In this document: piece after piece, positions 37,953 through 51,268 of the stretch
Layout: each line of letters begins with the position of its first letter
Numbering within the stretch: position 1 is the stretch's first letter
The notes under the pieces: generated by a model
Databases searched by the model: none
What the model saw: the letters and a program-made list of their open reading frames with translations, nothing else
What the model was told of the DNA's origin: nothing
Assembly (NCBI GenBank): GCA_002104895.1
Contig: MCFG01000127.1
Location: forward strand, 62,001 to 126,000
Direction: 5' to 3'
From: Anaeromyces robustus
Lineage: Eukaryota; Neocallimastigomycota; Neocallimastigomycetes; Neocallimastigales; Neocallimastigaceae
DNA length: 64,000 nucleotides
Translations under genes and position numbers: made by a program

Positions 37953-38545
37953 GTAATATATAGAAATAAAAATTTAAAATTTAAAATTAAAAAATAATGA
38001 TTAATAATATATAATATAAGAGAGAGAGAAAAAAAAAAGAGAAAAAAAAATAATTCATAACCAATGAAAATAAATATAAAAAAATTCCCCCTTTATTTTT
38101 ATTTATTTTCCATAATTATTTCCCGTATATATGATAAATTAATCATAAATAAATAATATATAAATATAATAAACATAATAAACATAATAAACATAAACTA
38201 AATATTAATATCAATATATATATAAGATATATAATATTTTAATATGAACAATATTCCTAGTTTAATTTATTTTTTCTTTTTTTCTTTACTTTATTTTAAA
38301 TTTCATATGATTTTAATCTGTAAAAAAAAAAAAAAAAAACAACAATTATGGTGATAATGTAATTGTATTGTAACATCAATAATCAATATTAAAACGTAAA
38401 GTAATATATAAAGTAATATATTTATAAATAGGTTAAAACACTGAAATAACAATACAACATTTATATACAAAGCAAATCTTTGTTCCTAGTTAATATATAA
38501 TAATTAATTGATTTACAGCTTAAAAAAAAATTTTTTTTTTCCATT

Positions 38546-38587
<42 letters not shown>

Positions 38588-38953
38588 CCTTTTTATTAAT
38601 TATTTTTTTATAATAAAAAAAAATAAATATTTAAATAATTAATCTAGATATAATAATTAATTTATTAAATAAATCCATAAATAAATATTTAAATAAACAT
38701 GTCATAATGATATAAATTGATTTAATATAATCAAAATTAAAGTTTTTTTTTCTTTTTTTTTTTTTCATAGAAAACTTACTATAATAAGTATTTATTTGCA
38801 TTACTACAAAATTATAATTTATATTTATTAAATATTATTAGTCACAGTAGAAGGGAAATATTTTTAAATTAAACAATAACTAAGAATAAAAAAATAATTA
38901 AAAAAAGAAAAAAGAATTTTTTTATAATACATAAATGAAATTATATCAAAATT

Positions 38954-39012
<59 letters not shown>

Positions 39013-41453
39013 CTTACTTATTTATTATAATAAATTTAAAAGTATTTTTATATTATAAATATAAATATATATATATTTATTAATAAATAAATAATTAACA
39101 TATTTACTATAAAAATTCTTTTTGTTTTTGTTATTTTATAGCTAATAAATCATTAGAATATTAATTATTTACTATGTTTACAATATTTATCTTGTATTGT
39201 ATTGTACTGTATTGTACTGTAATAATTCTATTCCATTTTTTTTTTTTTTTGTTGTTTTATTCTTTTTTTATTTTATTCGTTATACTTTTTATTGGTCTTA
39301 ATATTATTATTTAAATTTTTAATATAATAAATATGAATTATTCATGTATTTTTCTCTATAATATATGAAAAAAAATTTTTGTTTTTTATTTTTATTTTTA
39401 CTCTTCTTTTTCTTTATTTTATAATATAAAATTTTAAATAAGAAATTTAAATTAATATATTAAATTTATATTGATTAATTTATTAATATATTTGAAAATA
39501 GTATTGATATTTATTGTTATCATTCAATTGTTTGAATATATTTTCTTTTTAATTTAAAATATAATATTGTACAAATAATAGAGTATTATATTATTATATT
39601 ATATTATTATTATATTTAATATATAGATTAAATATTAATTAATATTATGTTATATATTTTAATATATATTAATACAAATTCATTTTTACTATAAATTAGA
39701 ATTTATGTTTTTTTTTTACTTTTTAAAAATAAGCATGTTTTTTTCATTTATGAAATGGATAAATTGTGTTTAATCTTAAACTTATCATTAATACAATATT
39801 AATATATATTTGATAATAATTATTATATTTGAAGATTATAATATAATATATTGATTAATTCAATTATTATATATGGAATAAAAATTTTTTTCATTTCATT
39901 TATTAAATTAACTAATTATATAATTATTTTGTTTCTTTTTTTTTTTTTTTTTTTTTTTTTTTGTTTCTTTTTTTTAAATAAATTTTTTTTTTACCTTTTT
40001 TAAACAATTTTTAATATAATATTAATAAGATAAACTTTATTAATTAATTAAAATTTTTTTTAAAAAAAAAAACTGATATACGTTAAGGAAAATTTTATTA
40101 TATTAAATTGAATATTAAAAAATATAAAAAAATTTTATATAGAAAAGAATTATTAATAAATAATTTCTTTTTTATTTTTGTATCAGTAAAAAAAAAAAAA
40201 AATGTAATAAAAATAATATAAAAATACGAAACTAACTTAAAACAAGCATTGTATATAATTTCACCTTTTTTTTTTTCTAAATTGCATATATAATAATTAA
40301 TATAACAATAATTAATATAATAATAATTTAATATTAATATTAAAATGGAATAATATAATAAAACATTGGTTGGTTGTATAATAAAATATTGGTTGGTTTG
40401 TATATTATTGAAAATTTTTAGTATAATATAATATTATTCCATAATAATAATAATATTATTATATAATAATATTATTATTATTTTTTACCAAAATAATAAA
40501 AATTTATCTTTATAAAGAATTCAAATTTCTAATATCTACCTTAATTATAAATCCCTTTTCTTTAACTTAATTTAATATTAAAACTAAAACTTTAATATAA
40601 AATTAATTTTATCCTTAATGAAAAAATGATTTATTTTTAAAAATACACAGAAAATAAAACTATTATAAAGCTAGTAATTATTTAATAATAAAATATTAAA
40701 TATAATAAAATATTAATATAATAATAAAAATAATAATAATAGTTAAAAATAAAATAATAATTATAATAATAATGAATAAATAAAATTATTAATTTTTTAT
40801 ATTTTATATCTTATAGTTTATATGATAATTTTTTTTTTACTTCATTATTAAAAAGTTATTTGTTGTTGTTAAATCTATATTAATATACTTATAATATATA
40901 TATAAAAAAAAAAAAAAAAAAAAAAAACCAAGATTACACAGTTTTAAATTTGAATCAAAAGAGTTCAATTTTAGTTAATAATCTTAATTTATTATTAATT
41001 AAAATTAATTATGTATAATAATAAAAAGAGTAACTTTAATTTTGACCTTTTTTTTTTTCATTCCTTCCTTCATTTATTCTACTAAAAATTTATAAATATA
41101 TTTTATCATTAAAATTTATATTTAATATTATTTCTTATTATTATTGCTTATTATTTTATTATTTAATAATTCTTATTTAATATTTAGGCATTAATTATTT
41201 TTTTATTATTGTTTTAAAAGAAATATTATTTTCTTTTTTTTTTTTTTTTTTTTTAATATTAATTAAAATTAAAATTATTTTTTATTATTTAACTATTCTC
41301 TTTTCTAACTAAAAAAATAAAATTGTATTTATATATATTATGAAATAATCAAAGATAATTCAATATATAATTAATTTAAAAAATTATATATTCTAGTTAT
41401 ATTATAAACTATATTATTTAATATTTATTAATATTATTTATTATTTATTATTT

Positions 41454-41601
41454 ATTATTTTATTATAAACAAATTATAATATTTTATATTTAATAATATT
41501 TAATATTTAATATTTATTATTTATTAATATTTAATAAGATTTAATAAGATTTAATAATATTTAATAATATTTAGGTTACAATTTGTTTATAATAAAATAA
41601 T
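41454..41601. repeat. 22-bp perfect inverted repeats about 104 bp apart
   Basis: The left arm 41454-41475 and the right arm 41580-41601 are exact reverse complements (core TTATTATAAACAAATT / AATTTGTTTATAATAA). The loop is AT-rich with TTTAATAAGA repeats. It resembles a small MITE, but no clear target duplication was found. Confidence 0.85.
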
Positions 41602-42914
41602 TATTTTTCTTATAAATTTTAAATTTTAATTTTAATATATAAATTAATTTTTATATAAGAATATAAATACAATATAATACAATATAATAAATTAATTATT
41701 TCATAATATAATATAATATATTGTTATTACATATTAAAATAATATATTAGATTAATATCAATTATTTTTTAAAAAAAAAAAAACAATATCCTCATTTTTT
41801 TTTATATTAATATTATTTAATATATTTAATTATTAATATTATATAAAAAAAAAAACTTAATCTTCATTATTTATTATTTATTATAGTTTATAATCTATTT
41901 TATTCTATTTAAAATTTAATAACACTACAATATATTATAATATATTTATAATATATTTGTAATATATTATTTATTGTTTAGTATAATTAAAATTTCAAAA
42001 AAAAAAAAATAATAATAATAATAATAATAATAATTAATAATTAATATTAATATTAATAATTTATATTAGATTTAGGGAAATAAGAATAAGAAAATAATAT
42101 GTACATATTTGAAGAAAAAAAAAAAAAAAAAAAAAAAAAAAGAATACATATTTTAGATAATATTAATAAATTAATAAATTAACAAAATTAATTATAAAAT
42201 ATATTAAATAATATATTATATATTAAATATTTTAAATTTTATAAATAATTAAATTTATTATTATGATTAATTAAAAAAAAAAAATAAAAAAAAAATAAAA
42301 ATCATATAAATATAACTATAAAGTGTTTTTTTTTAAAATTTTTATATTTTTCAAGTTTTACTTTAAACTACTCTTTAAAAGTAAAATATTTATAATAAGA
42401 GAAATACTTAATTTAATAATATAAAAAAAGAAAAGGAAAAAAATATTTATCATTAAATTTAAAAAAGAAATATTTATTTAATAATTTTATATTTTTTTTT
42501 TAAAAGTTGAATATTTTTTTTTCTTCAAGTAATTTAATATAATTTAATTTAATATTACTAATAACTTAATTCAAAAACAGTATTTGTATAAAATACTTGA
42601 TTTTTAAAAGAAAATAAAAAGTAAGAATTATTTTATTTGTTTTTTTATTTATTTAATATAAAAAAAAAAAAAAAAAAAAAAAGTAAAAATTTTTGTTTAT
42701 CATTATTATTAATTTTCAATTATTATTGAATTTCTTTATATTAATTAATTTATTTATATATATATTTTAAAACTTTTTTTTTTAAATAATTAAAAATAAA
42801 TAAATTTTAAAGATAAATTTCAACTGTATTTTATAATATAATATAAATATAAATATATAATATAATATAATATAATATAATATAATATAATATAATATTA
42901 AAAAATAGTACAAA

Positions 42915-44984
42915 ATGACTATTTATCAATCTTACCCAATTCATCGTTGCGTTTTTCGTAATGACTCAACTGCTCTTGCTGAATTATTGAGAGATAATAC
43001 AATGAAAAGTCGTATTAATGAATTAGACCATCATGGTAATTCTCCTATTCATTTAGCTCTCATGCTAGATCGTCGTAACTGTATTTTAGTTCTTCTTAGA
43101 AACGGTTGTGATATTATTACTAGAAATACTTATAATTGGAATCCATTAGATGAAGCTGTTATGCTTGGTGATATTGATATCGTTGAAAAAATTACTTTAA
43201 TGAAATATAGAGATTATGCAAGAGGTTTTGCTGTTAGTGGTGGTAAATTAGAAGAATGGAATACTGTTTTACCAAGTGTTCATTTAAAATTAAAAATAAA
43301 ATTTAAAAGTCAAGTTCCTATGATTGCAAAAATTTGTCCAAAAGATACCATTAATTTCTATAAGAAAGGTAATTTCTTTAGAATTGATACTACTTGTGCT
43401 GGATTTGATACTCGTGGTATTCCAAGAATGATTAAAGGTAATATTTCTATTATTGCAAAATTCCAAATTGATGGTATGTGTAGAATATTATTATTAGATC
43501 ATAAGAAAAAAGCTTATCAAGAATTATATCCAGAAATGCCTCAATGGTTAATCAATAATCTTTTAAAATCAAATATTGATATAAAAACTTTATTTAAGAT
43601 TTTCCTTGATACTTCAAACTTTGTTATTAAACAAAAAAAGGGAGGTCTTTTAAAGAAAACTAAAAGAACAATTCAAATGGAACGTGGTAAATCTTACAGA
43701 GCTGATTTATTTAAAGCTAAAGATTTTAAATTAATTATTCGTAAAAGATTTAATGAATCTACTATTGGTGATCGTAAAAGTGATATTAGAACAAAAATTG
43801 TTAATGTTGAACAATCTAGAAATAAAACTATGAAGAGAAATAGTAATGAAATTGGTTTCAATGATACTGAATTAGTTTCCAATAAATTAATGAGCATTGA
43901 AAAATCTTTCATTATTGATTCTAAATCTAATAAGAATAGTAATAGTGGTAGTAAATTTGGTAAAAAGGGAAAATCTCGTAAGGATGAAAGTGATGATGAA
44001 AGTGATGATGAAAGTGATGATGATTCCGTTATTTCTGCCGAAGAATCTATGACTAGATCATCAAGTCATCGTGGTTCAATTAATGGTGAACCTATTGTTA
44101 GAGAAAGTTTATTCCAAAAATATCTTGATGAAAGTATTTTAGATTATAAAGATTTTGATATTTATGTTTCTAAGACCATATATGATATTATTTATCGTGG
44201 TTCAGATAAAGATGGTGTTAAGGTTACTGAAGCTGATATGCTTTATTTAAGACAAATGTATCCAGGTTATACAGAATATTTAATGGCTGGATTCCAAGAA
44301 GATTATCAATTAGTTAATGAACAAAATAAAAGAGCTATGACGAAAAGAGTTAGTAAGGATGGTAAAACTATTACCTATGAAGTCAAAGATGATTTTGAAG
44401 ATACATTAAATTGGGATGAAGCTTATGCTCAACATGAAAAAGCTGTTAACACAGCTGCTAATATTGAAAAAGCTAGAAAAGAAAAAGAATGGGAAGAAAA
44501 AGTAGCTAGAATAAAGAATTTTGATTGGGAAAATAGTAAAGTTAATGAAGAACAATATTTCAATGAAACTAATGCTGGTATTTTACATATGGGACGTATT
44601 ATGAGTATTGATGAAGAAAGAAAAACTTTTAATAATTCTATTAAACTTTGGATGTCTCATGATAATACTTTCCCAATTAATTTAGCTCAAATGCAACCAC
44701 TTATTGATTATCTTAGTTTAATGTTCTTTGATCAAGTTAATAAAACGGATGAAGAAGATCATTTTGATAGAGATGAATATCGTTATGGTATTCAATGTAT
44801 TCAAAAAATGATTCAAGCTGAAAAAAGATTCCCATTAAAAGTTATTATTCCAGTTTTAACCACCGTTAAAGCTCAACTTAGATTTGTTGATTGTAATACC
44901 AATCCAAATGATATATCTGATCAATTATTTGAAATTCCAGAAAATTATAAATATGGTGAAATTTATTTTATGAATGTTAAATAA
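42915..44984 (+). CDS. ANKRD13-like ankyrin-repeat protein (GPCR-chaperone domain)
   Basis: A single-exon gene of 689 residues; ATG at 42915 follows ACAAA and a TATAA tract. Ankyrin repeats are at about 1-95: YPIHRCVFRNDSTALAELLR, then DHHGNSPIHLALMLDRRNC and YNWNPLDEAVMLGDIDIVE. The ANKRD13/GPCR-chaperone region follows (about 100-650): WNTVLPSVHLKLKIKFKSQV, FFRIDTTCAGFDTRGIPRM and MERGKSYRADLFKAKDFKL, with the closing block FPLKVIIPVLTTVKAQLRF before YEIYF-like FEIPENYKYGEIYF. A Ser/Asp-rich repeat (DESDDESDDESDDDS) and a basic Ser-rich linker are inserted at about 345-395. Animal ANKRD13 proteins use C-terminal ubiquitin-interacting motifs in receptor endocytosis; I see no such motif here, so a chaperone or trafficking role is inferred from the core domain only. 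Confidence 0.82.
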   Translation: MTIYQSYPIHRCVFRNDSTALAELLRDNTMKSRINELDHHGNSPIHLALMLDRRNCILVLLRNGCDIITRNTYNWNPLDEAVMLGDIDIVEKITLMKYRDYARGFAVSGGKLEEWNTVLPSVHLKLKIKFKSQVPMIAKICPKDTINFYKKGNFFRIDTTCAGFDTRGIPRMIKGNISIIAKFQIDGMCRILLLDHKKKAYQELYPEMPQWLINNLLKSNIDIKTLFKIFLDTSNFVIKQKKGGLLKKTKRTIQMERGKSYRADLFKAKDFKLIIRKRFNESTIGDRKSDIRTKIVNVEQSRNKTMKRNSNEIGFNDTELVSNKLMSIEKSFIIDSKSNKNSNSGSKFGKKGKSRKDESDDESDDESDDDSVISAEESMTRSSSHRGSINGEPIVRESLFQKYLDESILDYKDFDIYVSKTIYDIIYRGSDKDGVKVTEADMLYLRQMYPGYTEYLMAGFQEDYQLVNEQNKRAMTKRVSKDGKTITYEVKDDFEDTLNWDEAYAQHEKAVNTAANIEKARKEKEWEEKVARIKNFDWENSKVNEEQYFNETNAGILHMGRIMSIDEERKTFNNSIKLWMSHDNTFPINLAQMQPLIDYLSLMFFDQVNKTDEEDHFDRDEYRYGIQCIQKMIQAEKRFPLKVIIPVLTTVKAQLRFVDCNTNPNDISDQLFEIPENYKYGEIYFMNVK

Positions 44985-46175
44985 ATTTAATTTTAATTTT
45001 TTTTTTAAAAAAAAAAAAAAAAAAAAAGAAAGAAAGAAAGATAAAACAAAAAACAAAAAAAAAAAAAAAAAGAATTATTGTTTTTTTTTATATATATTTT
45101 TCTTTTAAAATATATTATTTCTTTAATAAAAAAAAAAAAAAAAAAAAAAAGAAGTAAAAAAAGAAAATGATAATAATAATACAATACATGAAAAAATAAT
45201 AATAATTTGTAAATCAAAAAATTTAAAAAAAAAAAATCTTAAAACAAAACAAAAACGCATGAAGAAAATCAAAAAAAAAAAAAAAAAAAAAAATTCAAAA
45301 TCAAAATCAACAAAAATGTTAAAAAAAAAAATTATAAATATTTAATAATATACCAAAAAAAAAAATAATAATAAATTAATTAATTAAAAATTGTTTGTAT
45401 ATTATTAAATTTGATTGAGATATAAATATTAAATTTTGTTTTATATAAAAGAAAAAAATTTTAATATTTATATTCTTTTTCTTTTAATTTATTCTTTATT
45501 CTCTATTTTCTCTCTTCATTATTTATTTATATATAATTTATTATAATAGTAATAATTAATAATAATACAATACAAAAAAAAATAAAAATAAAAAAAAAAA
45601 AAAAAATAAAAATAATAAAATTAAAATTAAAAAAAAAAAAAAAAAAATAGTAATAAATTAGTATAAAAAAAAATAATTTAATTTATTATATATATAATAA
45701 ATAATTATTTTATTAAATAGAATTAATTATAATTAAATGAGATATTAATAAAATAATTAGATTTTTATTTTTTCTTTTTTTATTCTTTTATAAAAAGAAA
45801 AAAAGAAAAAGAAAAAGAAAAAAAAAAAAGAAAGAAATAACTAACTTAGAAAAAAAGAAAATTATTAATATAAATAAAAAAATTAAAAAAATATATTAAA
45901 AAAAATAAAAAAAAGATTAATATTATTTATTAAAAATAGAATATAAAAAAAAAAGAATCAATAATATAGAAAAAGAAAAAGAAAGAAAAGAAAAAAGTAA
46001 CGAAAAAAGAAACGAAAAAAATTAAAAAAAAAAAAATTATAGATTTCTTTATAAATAAACTTTTTTTTTTCTATTATTATTTCTATATTAATAATAATAA
46101 CAATAAAGAATTGAATTGTAATGAAAAAAATATAATAATTTACAATTATTAATAAAATAAAAATTAATAAATTTG

Positions 46176-46213
<38 letters not shown>

Positions 46214-46250
46214 ATATATATATAATAGTAAAAACGGTTACACTATTATA
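44985..46250. other. Intergenic low complexity
   Basis: Dense poly-A and A/G tracts (for example 45003-45040, 45275-45292, 45590-45645, 46179-46212). No coding-like frame. Confidence 0.7.
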
Positions 46251-46930
46251 TTATACTATTATTATAATAATCTTTATAAAATTGATTTTTTTATTCATTG
46301 ATGGATATGAAGATTCAATATATAATCCATAGAATGTTTTTTCTAATTTTAGTTTATTATTATTACTATTATTAATAGCACTGAAAAAACATGATAATCA
46401 AATAGATAAAATTTATATATATCTTATATATATCTATATATATAATTATATAAATTAATAATTTAATTCAAATGAATAAAGGATTTTGACAATGACCTAC
46501 TGAACAAGTAAAACAAAGTATACAAAAATCTAGTTCTATGATAGAATTCCTGTACTCCAGCAATAAAAAAAAAAAAGTGTGAAACCATAATAAAAATTGT
46601 TTAGTAATAAAAAAAAAGTTTTTTTTGAAAACTTAAATAAATGAATGAAATAATATTTATATAATAATAGTAATAATTAATTATTATTATTATTATTATG
46701 TTTATTATTATTATGTTTATTAGATGTAAATTTTTATTCTATATCTTGTAATATATATATGAAGATATATAGGTAAATTTTTTTTACTAATCCATTAATA
46801 AAAAAAAAAAAAAATCGCTTTTAATATATATATATATATAATTTTTTTTTTTTTATTTATTTGATTATAATTTTTCAAATCCAAATGGAATAAATAATTC
46901 ACCACATATTATACCCCTTTTCACTTTTTT
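46251..46930 (-). other. Exon-like fragments of an unrecognised minus-strand gene or relic
   Basis: Three pieces have coding-like composition. (1) 46930-46865 after an AG acceptor: KKVKRGIICGELFIPFGFEK, then L and stop. (2) 46600-46480: an open frame starting MVSHFFFFIAGVQEFYHRTR and continuing FLYTLFYLFSRSLSKSF; a competing frame reads EYRNSIIELDFCILCFTC. (3) 46380-46251 after a TTTTTTCAG acceptor: KLKLEKTFYGLYIESSYPS, then MNKKINF. I could not join them into one frame, no start is obvious, and no family is recognised. They may be exons of a small gene or a decayed one. Confidence 0.25.
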
Positions 46931-47247
46931 CTATATTATTAATTACTGGTAATTATATATATATATTTGTTTTATTTTTTTTTAAATATTTTGATGGAAT
47001 AATTAGGAATAAAATTAATTTAAGAAATTAATAGTTATCGATTATTTTATTTTAAAATATAAAAAAATTTTATTCTTATTATTTTGTTATTTTTTTTTTT
47101 AATATATCAAAAATAATATAATAGATTTCTATTAAAAATAAAAAAATAAAAAAAAATGATATATAAATTTCAAAAATCTTCAATATTAAAAAAGATGAAG
47201 CTTAAAAATATATACATATATATATTATATATATTATATATATTATA

Positions 47248-47280
<33 letters not shown>

Positions 47281-47663
47281 ATACAAATATAGCTTGAAAT
47301 AATAGACTTTTTAACTTATCATATATATATATATTATAATATAAAAATATAACAATTTATGTATATATATTATAATAAAAATATTTAATAATAATAATAA
47401 TAATAAAAGAAAAAAAAATGAAAAATGATGAATAATGAATAATGAATAACTATATCCAATAATAAATAGGTTTTTATAATAAAATTTCTATAAACAACTA
47501 AATAATAAAAAAAAACACTCTTTTATGAAATAATATATTTTTTTTAACTAATAGTATTTAATATAATTATAATAGATATATAATAATATAATAAAAAATT
47601 ACTATTTTTAATAATTATTAATAGCAATTATTATTATGATTACTATTATTATTATTATTATTA
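46931..47663. other. Intergenic, low complexity
   Basis: TA and TTA microsatellites (47210-47280, 47640-47668) and A/T DNA. No gene seen. Confidence 0.6.
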
Positions 47664-48004
47664 TTATTGAATAATGCAATTATTATCGTCTGGTATTTCT
47701 GCGCCAGGATCTAAAGCTGCTACAATAGCCTAAAAATATAAAATAAAATAAAATAAAAAAAAAATTAACATTATTTAAAAAATATATAAATATATAAATA
47801 ATTCATTTATAAAATAATAAAAAAAATTAAATAAATAAATAATTAAATAAAAACTAATACATTTTATAATACAATTATAATTATTATTATGTTGTCTTTA
47901 ATATAATATATCTAATTTTTTTATATCTTTATAAAATATAATTTGTTTTTTTTTTATACTAATATATACATAATATATCATATAAACAAATAAATATTAT
48001 TTAC

Positions 48005-48035
<31 letters not shown>

Positions 48036-49151
48036 GCTTACTTTATTAAAAACATCTTTAATTCCTTCACCTGTATCTGAACTACATGGAATGAAAGCAA
48101 CGGCATTAATTTCTTTAGCAAGATTTTGACCATCAATATTTAACTCATCAAGTGTCTTTTTATCTTTAACTCGATCTATTTGTGTACCCACTAAAATGTA
48201 TGGAGTACCAGGACAAAATTTACGAATTTCTGGACACCATTTATGATGTACACTTTCCATAGATTCAAAAGATGTTACATTATAACATAATAAAAATACA
48301 TCAGTATTAGCATAACATAATGGCCTTACTTTTTCATATTCTACTGAATCTTTTTTTATATTATATATATAATATTAATATATATAATATATATATAATA
48401 TTAATTTAATTATTATATGATAATATATTTAATACATATTAAACCATTAATTAATATTTTTAAAAAATTTAATAAATAATTCCTTTCTATTTATCATTTA
48501 TTAATAATATAAATCTTTTATTTTTATATTAAATACAAATATTAATTAATTATTCGTTATACTTATATAAATTTTAAAATGTTGTACAAAAAAAAAGAAG
48601 AAAGATTATACTAAATTTTGATATAAACCTTCAACTGATGTAAGTTCTAATACATAAGGACGATTACAAATATTTATAGTAACTTCATAGTTATCATAAG
48701 ACTATTGTTATTATAACAATAAAATGTAGAAATTAGAATTTCTAAAAACAAAAAAAAAAACAAAAAAAAAAAAAAAAAAACAAATAACAAGAGAAAAAAA
48801 AAAATTATAAAATTAATTTCAATTTCTCACTTAATCCAATATATTTTAAGATTTTTACAGTTGGGGTATAATCTTTAATTCCTTTGTTTGTTGTATAATT
48901 ATGAATTAATAATTTCTTTTAAAAACAGTTGAATGATTATAATACATTAATATAAATGTATAAATAAAAAAAAATATATATAAAAAAAAAAAAAATGATG
49001 TATATAACAAGTATTATTAATATATTATTACTATTATTATTTTTACTAAATATTTAATATATGATAATATAATATATATAATTTATTCTATATTAATACT
49101 TACTTTTCCAACATTTGCATCACCTAAAATTACAATCTTTATTTTTTGCAT
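47664..49151 (-). CDS. Atypical Rho/Cdc42-like GTPase with degenerate G1 and G3 motifs
   Basis: Five exons, 49151-49104, 48915-48859, 48701-48629, 48349-48042 and 47729-47664, give 183 residues. The family match is clear: MQKIKIVILGDANVGK, LLIHNYTTNK, PTSYDNYEV, ESVHHKWCPEIRKFCPGTP, YILVGTQIDRV, PCSSDTGEGIKDVFNKA and IVAALDP. The C-terminal CAAX box CIIQ predicts farnesylation. Two core motifs are abnormal. The P-loop reads GDANVGK-K, without the Mg-binding Thr and one residue short. Switch II, normally DTAGQED, reads SVEDSVE in an otherwise length-conserved alignment, losing DxxG and the catalytic Gln. The Rho insert helix is shortened and the C-terminal polybasic stretch is missing. G4 (TQID) and G5 (CSS) are kept. 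It may be a pseudo-GTPase; a wrong splice at exon 2 or 3 is the main alternative. Confidence 0.75.
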
Positions 49152-49925
49152 TTCTTTTTTTTTTTTTTTTAATGTATTAAAAATAACTTTATTATATTTA
49201 TTGTAACAAATAAATTCATAAACAAAAAAAAAAATAAAAATCCTGTATCTAATTTAATATATATTCATCAATATTTTATTTATTTATTTTGTGTTATTAA
49301 TATTATTTCTTTATAATATTACTTTATCTTGTTTTCTTAATAAACAATAAAATATTAATAACACAAAATATATTAATAATATTTTAAAGTTATCTCTTTT
49401 AATTTGATGGTTTTTATTTTTTTATTTAAAATGGAATAATTAAAGTCGTAAGGGTTAGGTATTAAACATTTAAATCCATAAATAATAAATTAGTTTTTTT
49501 AATCTTAATAATTAAAAATACTACCACGAGGAAAGTATTTGAATCTTTAAATTGGTTTTCTTTTCTAATAAGATGATATTAAATGAAATTTAAAATAATA
49601 ATAATAATATATTATATATGTGATGTAAAATATATTATTATTATTTATTATTTTTAATTTATTATATATATTCATTTCTTATTTAATACCTAATTATTAT
49701 TATCATATTACTTATTTATTACTTATTTATTATTTATTATCTCTTGTTATTAATTAAAATTTTTATAATTATCTTTTTTTAAAATACTCGTGCTTCAATT
49801 AACTAATATTATGTAACAATTTAAAGTTTATAGAGTTCAGATATAAATCGTTTTTTATATTTATATTTTTATTTTTTTGTGAAACTTACTTTAAATAAAT
49901 GTCTCAATTCTTTTTATAAATACTT

Positions 49926-49958
<33 letters not shown>

Positions 49959-51121
49959 AATATTTTATTATCCTTTAATCAAATACTATCACTTTTACTT
50001 TTTTCAATTTTTTAATAAAAAAATTTCAAAGAATAACAAAGAATACATTATCTTTAGTTTTTTTTTTTTTGAACTTTTTCTTAAGTATATATATATAAGC
50101 CTAATTTTTACTAAATTAATTAATTCTAAATTAAAGAATTATATGTATTAATTTCATATGCTGTTTGTGATAAAAATATTTTGTTATTAAATGAAATTTT
50201 ATTTTATATTACTAAAATTTTCCTAGTTTTGAAGATTTGAAATTAATATATATAAATAAGTATTTTATTTCAAAATATTTTAAAATATTATATTACTTCA
50301 TCATTTTCTTTATTTAATTTTGGTATTTATGATATGATGACTTTTTTTTTTTTTTTATTCTGTAATTATTTGTTTTAAAGCATTTATTTATACAATTTAA
50401 TATATATATATTTTTAATTTCAATATGAAATTGTTACAGTAGTTAAATATAATAATAATAATAGAAAAAAATATTATTTATTTAATAAATTCAATATGAC
50501 AATGAATAATTAAAAAAAATCTCTTTTTTTTTTTTTGATAAAAGCATTTATATTTATATCATTTTTATATTTTTATATTATTTAAAAAATATAATTTTCT
50601 AATAATTTAACTGTTACAGCTTGATTTAGTGTTTTCATTTATATTAAATTCATATAAAATATAACTAAATATTATTATAAAGTTATATATTTTAAATTAT
50701 AAAATTTATAATTTTCACTGTTATTTCATTTCATATACCCATATATATATAATGAATTTTTTTTTATACAAATATTTTTTTTATTTTTTATTTTATTAAT
50801 TAATTTATCATAAGAATAATTAATATTATAAATAAAAATCATTCATAATAGTATATGATCTATATTTAATTAATTATTACTATTATAATAATAATCATAA
50901 TAATAATCATAATAATAATCATAATAGATTTTGATATATTATAAAAAATTTTATATAAAAAATTTCAATATAATAATTGTTAAGTCAATTATATATCATA
51001 TATTAATAAGTATATTATAATATATTATAATCAACTACATATTAATATATTTATTTTTTTAATAAAAAATTATTGGTATTAGTACAATTTAATATATTTA
51101 TATCTTTTTTTTTTTTTTTTA

Positions 51122-51153
<32 letters not shown>

Positions 51154-51235
51154 CTTCATCATTAACATTATTTTATAATTAATGATATATATATAGAATT
51201 AATAAGTATTATATAAAAAAATTTTTTAGTTTTTA

Positions 51236-51268
<33 letters not shown>

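Larger units (their letters stand above)
34015..42914. other. About 8.9 kb gene desert
   Basis: No coding-like frame is visible on either strand. Contents: TTA arrays (34022-34470, 36616-36735), TTTA arrays (35795-35940, 38955-39012), a (TTAG)n run (36380-36412), TA-rich DNA, and several long inverted repeats listed separately. A TATAA pentanucleotide tract (42855-42898) ends only 15 bases before the next start codon. Confidence 0.7.
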
